Source: Diorhabda sublineata
Lineage: Eukaryota; Arthropoda; Insecta; Coleoptera; Chrysomelidae
DNA length: 64,000 bases
Assembly (NCBI RefSeq): GCF_026230105.1
Contig: NC_079478.1
Location: forward strand, 4,541,653-4,605,652
Direction of reading: 5' to 3'
Within the stretch, counting starts at the first letter, position 1; the number at the start of each line of letters is the position of its first letter. The notes below the pieces were generated by a model. It was given only the letters and a program-made list of their open reading frames with translations. It did not search any database and was not told the origin of the DNA. Below, piece by piece: positions 59,801 to 64,000 of the stretch. The translations under genes were made by a program, and so were the position numbers.

Positions 59801-61065
59801 TTAGTAATTGTACCATTACCGTAATAAATATTCTACAATTATAAACTTATAATTATCCAACAAATATTTCTTGACAATCACCAAATAATTTTATTGTTCA
59901 ATACAGTGAAGAGTTATAATAATTTTCAAATCAATTAAATATAAAGTGATAAAAATTTGCCATCATATCACCATAAATATTTAAATAAATGGTTTTTAGA
60001 TTGGCAATACATTAGTTCAGACCCACTTTCACTAAACATTAAAGAGACATTGAAATTTATGATAATGCAAATTTTACACAAAGAACTAATTTGATGTTTC
60101 ATAGAGTTTAACATAAAATAACAAAAAAAACTTATGAACATATTATAGATCAACACTGTGAGTCTATTTAATGACGAAATATGAAATAAATTGGAACTAT
60201 TTCAAATAATAAGTAAAGGTTTAGTTAAACGAATAGAAATTCGCCCTAGATTAGATCACCAGATAAAACTACTAATAAAATAAAATGATGTCAGTATAAG
60301 CAATTTCTTAAAACTAGATAATCATAAAGCAGGCATACAAAGTTTAAAGTATTTCAGTATATAACATCAATATAATTTGTAACTAAATGCTAATATTCTT
60401 CTAGTTACACCAATTATTTATGTAACTATAACCAACCAAGACCTCAATTAAATAAAGCTGGAAAAACCAAGAAAGCCCCATCCAATACCTAAGATTTCAC
60501 CAGCCTCCCGATAGTTAAAAAAACAGTCACAAACCTCTCTGGGAGTTTTAAAACCGAGCCCTACATTACGTGAATGCCTCAAGACTTTTTTCTTGCCTCC
60601 TGTTTTGCGGTTGAGGAAAACGGTTGGTTGTTTTTGAAACGCTTTTTCGGTCTAAACAAAAATGAAATCTATTAGTATAATAATAAAGACAGTACCTCAC
60701 GAGGTGTTTTAAATCCTAGTCCAACTTCACGATGATAGCGCATAGGCTTGCGCCTTTTTGGACCTACACCTTTCTTACGATTCAAAAAAATAGTGGGCTG
60801 ACGTTGAAACGCTCTTTCGTTCTAAAAAAGTCAAAATATTTTTAAATATCACCATAAAGGTATAACATAAAACAGCACCACGTGTTAGGATGAAGATATT
60901 TCCGATGTTAAAAGTAGAGGAAATTGGGAACTTTTTTATACAAAATTTTGAATATCTATAGATATTTGAATTCCGTACAAAAAATTTATAACAAATATAT
61001 TGACGAATACCTGAAAAAACAGTAAATTCAATTTTCTACAACAAATAACGTACCTGATCCGCCAT
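56815..61065 (-). CDS. RpS11: Ribosomal protein S11 (uS17), complete, with alternative exon 2
   Basis: Encodes the cytosolic 40S subunit protein S11 (uS17 family), which binds 18S rRNA. CDS exons on minus: exon 1 61065-61054 (MADQ); exon 2a 60821-60696 or exon 2b 60651-60535; exon 3 58238-58033; exon 4 56938-56815. All junctions are GT-AG and phases agree: 0 around exon 2, and exon 3/4 split the arginine codon of CFRD. Exon 3 has [40 protein letters not shown] and FEKRHRNMSVHLSPCF. Exon 4 has VEIGDVVTIGECRPLSKTVR and FNVLKVTKG. The protein is 155 residues with 2a or 152 with 2b, against 158 in mammals. No stops or frameshifts are present. A jerky/Tigger relic lies in the large intron. The start MADQ is that of other insect S11 proteins. 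Identification is certain. Confidence 0.98.
59110..59690 (+). pseudogene. Jerky/Tigger (pogo-type) transposase relic in RpS11 intron
   Basis: Plus strand, opposite to the host gene. RYDGGETLTAISEIYCIGRA then KVYDIMKNR (59187-59273) is the psq-type helix-turn-helix of CENP-B/jerky proteins. Then HGIPFIQISGEKLSADELEV (from about 59446) and LEQVYNADETGLNWCQLPTK (about 59560-59620) follow, the latter with the first catalytic aspartate of the DDE_1 nuclease in YNADETG. Frameshifts separate the parts and the later catalytic region is missing. Inactive. The large intron (58239-60534) owes part of its length to this insertion. Confidence 0.85.
60535..60651 (-). CDS. RpS11: RpS11 alternative exon 2b
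   Basis: 117 bases, 39 codons, phase 0 at both ends. It encodes TEKAFQKQPTVFLNRKTGGK followed by KKVLRHSRNVGLGFKTPRE. The acceptor is TTGTTTAG before ACC and the donor is GAG|GTTTGT. It shares with exon 2a the frame, the [NT]E[RK]AFQ start, QPT[VI]FLNRK and the VGLGFKTPRE end, but differs in the basic middle and is three codons shorter. No disabling change is seen, so both versions look maintained. Joined to exon 3 it gives TPRE-AIEGSYIDKK, as in the family. Confidence 0.93.
60696..60821 (-). CDS. RpS11: RpS11 alternative exon 2a
   Basis: 126 bases, 42 codons, phase 0 at both ends. It encodes NERAFQRQPTIFLNRKKGVG followed by PKRRKPMRYHREVGLGFKTPRE. The acceptor is TTTTTTAG before AAC and the donor is GAG|GTACTG. 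This version begins NERAF like the S11 form I know from other insects. Only 44 bases (60652-60695) separate it from exon 2b. Confidence 0.93.
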
Positions 61066-61070
61066 TTTCA

Positions 61071-61084
61071 CAAGTAAAAGAAAG
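61071..61084 (-). promoter_or_regulatory. RpS11 5' TOP start
   Basis: CTTTCTTTTACTTG on minus, ending six bases before the ATG. Ribosomal protein mRNAs start with C and a pyrimidine run (5' TOP), which confers growth-dependent translation. The likely start site is the C at about 61084, giving a leader of about 19 bases. Confidence 0.6.
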
Positions 61085-61460
61085 TTCTGACGCGTGACAG
61101 AAGATTCACAATGACAAATTTGATTGATGACATGTATAATATTTTGAAGTTTGAGGTTTTCTACTAAATTTACTCTGAAGTTAAAGACATTCTATGTGAC
61201 ACAATTTTATAAATTTTTCTGTGGCTGAAAGACTTTAGTTATAAGTTCATTGTACTGCTTTTATGATAATAACTAGATCGTGAGAGACGATGATGAAACA
61301 TTGTAGTATGTAGATCCCTTTTTATATATAAAGCTTTACATAGCTAAGCGTTATATACATACAACAAGGGTGAATCTTTGCTACGAATTTAAGTTCATAC
61401 GAATGAATTTTAATGTCAGTTTATAAACTTTCACGCTCAACCTAAATTAAACAGATTACG

Positions 61461-61700
61461 ATGTGTGATATATAAACGAAAACGCCCGCGTTCCAACACC
61501 TAGTCATCATGAAGTCGAACGTAACGCCAGCGAGAGCGTCAGTATGGGCGAGAACGTAGAGTATATAAATCCACCTTTACACTAAACACATCATTGATGG
61601 ATCTGTTAGTTACTCTGGAAATATAGGAATAGTTTCGAATAAAGATACTTCGCACCAAAGAACACACCAGGGTAGGTGTGTTCATCGGAGTACGCTATTT
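61461..61700 (+). mobile_element. Possible solo LTR or promoter-like segment
   Basis: GC-richer than its flanks, with TATATAAAT at about 61561 and AATAAAGAT at about 61638, some 75 bases apart. A TATA box and poly(A) signal that close together are characteristic of LTRs. I could not define TG...CA ends, a target duplication or a primer site. It may instead contain the start of the kinesin transcript about 650 bases downstream. Confidence 0.35.
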
Positions 61701-62278
61701 TGGTAACAGCTGTGGAAAAAAGTGTTCGTTGACACAGGACACAGAAACGGTGATGGTGGGAATTTTAAAATATGCGCTTGAAACAAGATAAATGTTTATT
61801 CATAATCAAAAACACTATTTGTAGTGTAAATAATGATTAGTAAATCTGATATCTATTTGTTTCAAAAATGAATTCCAATATTTGAAATAAATTTCTTAAA
61901 TGTTTAACTTCCAATACCTTTTCTTGATAAATCATCTTGATTGTAGGTCCCTTTATATATTTTGATAAAGACCGAAATAGATCGAAATGTAAATTTTTGT
62001 TGTTCTTTATTAAATAATATATCTAATTATATAGAAGAAATTATGTTAATGTACATTTAGACATATATGCAACAAAGTATTCAAAATTTTTTTTCTATAA
62101 GACCATGGGTTTAAAAAATGGTTCCAATAGATCCTGTATCTGCAAATTGTGGGTAATATATTTGATAATATTATTGATATACATTTGAATCACTGGTATA
62201 TTGACTTCAATTAATGTGACATATCTTCTAATTCAATATTTATTGACATATATTTCTCACATTTATTTACTCTAAAAA

Positions 62279-64000
62279 ATGAGTTGTCCTACTATTAGTT
62301 CTGTTGTGAATCCCACTGTTAGTTATCAGTTGGGAAACAATCATGTTAGAGTATTTTACCGGATCTGTTCTGTAGAAAAACCGACTTGGGAGCATGTCAA
62401 AATAAAGAATTCAACAGTTTTTGTTAGGAAATTGCAGCAGATAAAAGACCCTTCCAAGTCTCACCAACCTCCAAGTTATTGGGAATTTAATACAGATGGT
62501 GTGTTTCATAATTGTACCCAGAACAATATTCACAGTGCTGTTGTCGAAGGATTAATTGAGAAGTAAGAAATGTTCTATTTTGTCATGGCATTTAGTAAAG
62601 GATATTTTAATTAGTTTTTGATGCAGAACTTCTGTTTTTATACTTGAATCCATAAAATTAATCAAATTTTGTTGGTTGAACATTCATATTAGTGGCTAAA
62701 GATTAATATTTTCTTTTCAATATCTTGGAATATCATTTCCACTGTGCTTTTAACGACTCTCAAACATAAATGGTTGCTGTCGAGCTAAGGCATAGCTAAT
62801 TTTCACATCTTGGATGTAAAATGGAAGGTATTCTTTCTAAATTTTTACATCCTGGATATAAAATGATTCCTCTCATACTTGGAGGTGATCATGGAAGGTA
62901 TTCTTTCTACATTTTTACATCCTGGATGTAACGTAATTCCTCTCATAACAGAAATCGATCATGGGAGGCATTCTTTCTACATTTTTACATCCTGGATATA
63001 AAATGATTCCTCTCATACATGGAGGTGATCATGGATGGTATTCTTTTTACATTTTTGCACCCTGGATGTAAAATAATTCCTCTCATAACTGGTGTTGATC
63101 ATTCTTCCTACTTTATTGTACTCTGGTTGTGAAATAGTTCCTCTCATATAGTATATAGATCACTGAAGCTATTTTTTAACAAATAAATGATGTATAGGTT
63201 CTGTTATCTCATTTTGAAGCTCCTACAGTTGTCCATTTACTAAGCTAACATTTTTCTTTCCAAAATCTATAAAATTGATTGAATTATGTTTTGTATTAGA
63301 TTAAAAGATGGTAACAATGCTGTGATCGTTGCATTTGGACAGACAGGTACAGGAAAATCAGTAACTTTGTCTGGAATAGAGCTTGTGTCAGATGAGGTGA
63401 GACTGTTTAAATTACATACATTTTCAACTTACCGTTTTTGTAACTATTTCTTAAAACTTACGACTTCTTATTTTCTTGAGTATTTTTGTTTATCTTTATT
63501 TAGAATTTTGGTGTGATACCAAGAATGCTACGTGAGTTAATGATGTTCAAGAAATCGATGCAAACGAATAATACAATAACTTTGGAAATGACTTATCTTG
63601 AATTTTCTAAAACAGCGGTGTTCGATTTATTTAGAGAATATCCCAACAACTTGAATACATGGCATGCTAGTCAAGATGCAAAAAAAATTGCAATAATTTC
63701 TGAGAATCAAGCACTAAAGGCGTTATACTTGGGTAAATTATTTATCACACATTTTATTATATTATACTTCGACCTCACATCTCCCTTATGACTACTAGAC
63801 TAAATAGGACAAACCTTAATTAATCTGGAATTATATAATGAAGAAATGCAATGAAGCACAAAAATTTAAACTATTTTAGTGGCTTTTTAGGTGAGGGAAG
63901 AAAAGAAACTAAAAAGCATAACTATTATTCACATGTCAATACTAGTGTACTTTCATTTTACGTAACCATTGAAGATTTAAACTATAGTGACGGTCATAAA
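62279..64000 (+). CDS. Kinesin-like motor protein, N-terminal exons (continues past the window)
   Basis: The start of a kinesin motor domain, nearest by eye to the KIF6/KIF9 group. Exons: 62279-62562, 63300-63396, 63504-63732, and 63891 to the window end; all predicted junctions are GT-AG with agreeing phases. HVRVFYRICSVE is the first beta strand. YWEFNTDGVFHNCTQ precedes VVEGLIEK. Exon 2 has the P-loop VAFGQTGTGKSVTLSG, intact (GQTGxGKS). Exon 3 begins NFGVIPRMLREL and contains LEMTYLEFSKTAVFDLF, matching SYLEIYNExxxDLL. In predicted exon 4, where NxxSSRSH (switch I) should occur, I read HNYYSHVNTSVLSFYVTIE, so the nucleotide-sensing residues are not recognisable. The motor would act on microtubules; KIF6/9 members are usually ciliary or flagellar. 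The ATG is the first in frame, without a strong Kozak context. Switch II and the stalk lie outside. Confidence 0.85.
62800..63170. repeat. 70-bp minisatellite in intron 1 of the kinesin gene
   Basis: Units start at 62821, 62891, 62961 and 63031, exactly 70 bases apart, each beginning ATGGAAGGTATTC or a close variant and containing TTTTTACATCCTGGAT and ATTCCTCTCAT. A fifth, shortened and more diverged unit begins near 63101. A partial unit precedes 62821. Together they make up over half of the 737-base intron. Confidence 0.92.

Noticed and set aside
1..64000. CRISPR arrays, tRNA or rRNA genes, bacterial operons
   Set aside because: No spaced direct repeats of the right form were seen and no cloverleaf or rRNA core motif was noticed by eye. 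tRNA absence is not certain without a covariance-model search.

Overview
The window reads as a piece of AT-rich, repeat-dense animal nuclear genome, almost certainly an insect. The evidence is a ribosomal protein gene split by short introns with consensus splice sites, at least five distinct mariner lineages, Harbinger, Merlin, Tc1, hAT and jerky/Tigger-type relics, insect-style non-LTR retrotransposons, and a TTAGG-type tail on one LINE. A beetle is plausible but cannot be fixed from this sequence. No bacterial, plasmid or CRISPR structure is present.

Layout. From 1 to about 37 kb there is no convincing host gene. This part is a mosaic of decayed elements: an unidentified decayed coding relic (1.4-1.8 kb); a 575-bp deleted mariner with both ends and TA target duplications (3231-3805); LINE tails (about 5.9, 12, 17.5, 22.3 and 27.8 kb); an 881-bp Harbinger with matching ends, a TAA target duplication and remnants of both of its genes (7137-8017); a mariner split by a 148-bp palindrome (about 11.3-11.9 kb); three copies of a second mariner family (18.7, 19.7-20.6, 24.2-25.1 kb); two oppositely oriented copies of a third (27.0 and 28.3 kb); and a roughly 470-bp foldback (29.25-29.72 kb). 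Between 29.7 and 37.1 kb I see only AT-rich sequence.

Host genes. (1) 37.1-38.3 kb, minus strand: a GC-richer unit with TATA box, 217-codon reading frame and poly(A) signal, encoding a low-complexity protein I do not recognise. (2) 56.8-61.1 kb, minus strand: a complete ribosomal protein S11 gene with 5' TOP start, a 4-codon first exon, two tandem alternative versions of exon 2 only 44 bases apart, and two common exons. (3) 62.3 kb to the window end, plus strand: the first four exons of a kinesin-like motor gene, nearest in flavour to the KIF6/KIF9 (kinesin-9) group, with an intact P-loop but an unrecognisable switch I in the predicted fourth exon. RpS11 and the kinesin gene are divergent, about 1.2 kb apart, with an LTR-like TATA/AATAAA segment between them.

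Between 38 and 56 kb lie more relics: a LINE reverse-transcriptase scrap, a tyrosine-recombinase-like relic, a Merlin (ISXO2-like) transposase, another mariner, a LINE with an intact zinc-finger/coiled-coil ORF1, and adjoining Tc1 and hAT relics. The points most worth following up are the mutually exclusive exon pair of RpS11, the divergent kinesin motor, the orphan 217-residue gene and the two foldbacks.
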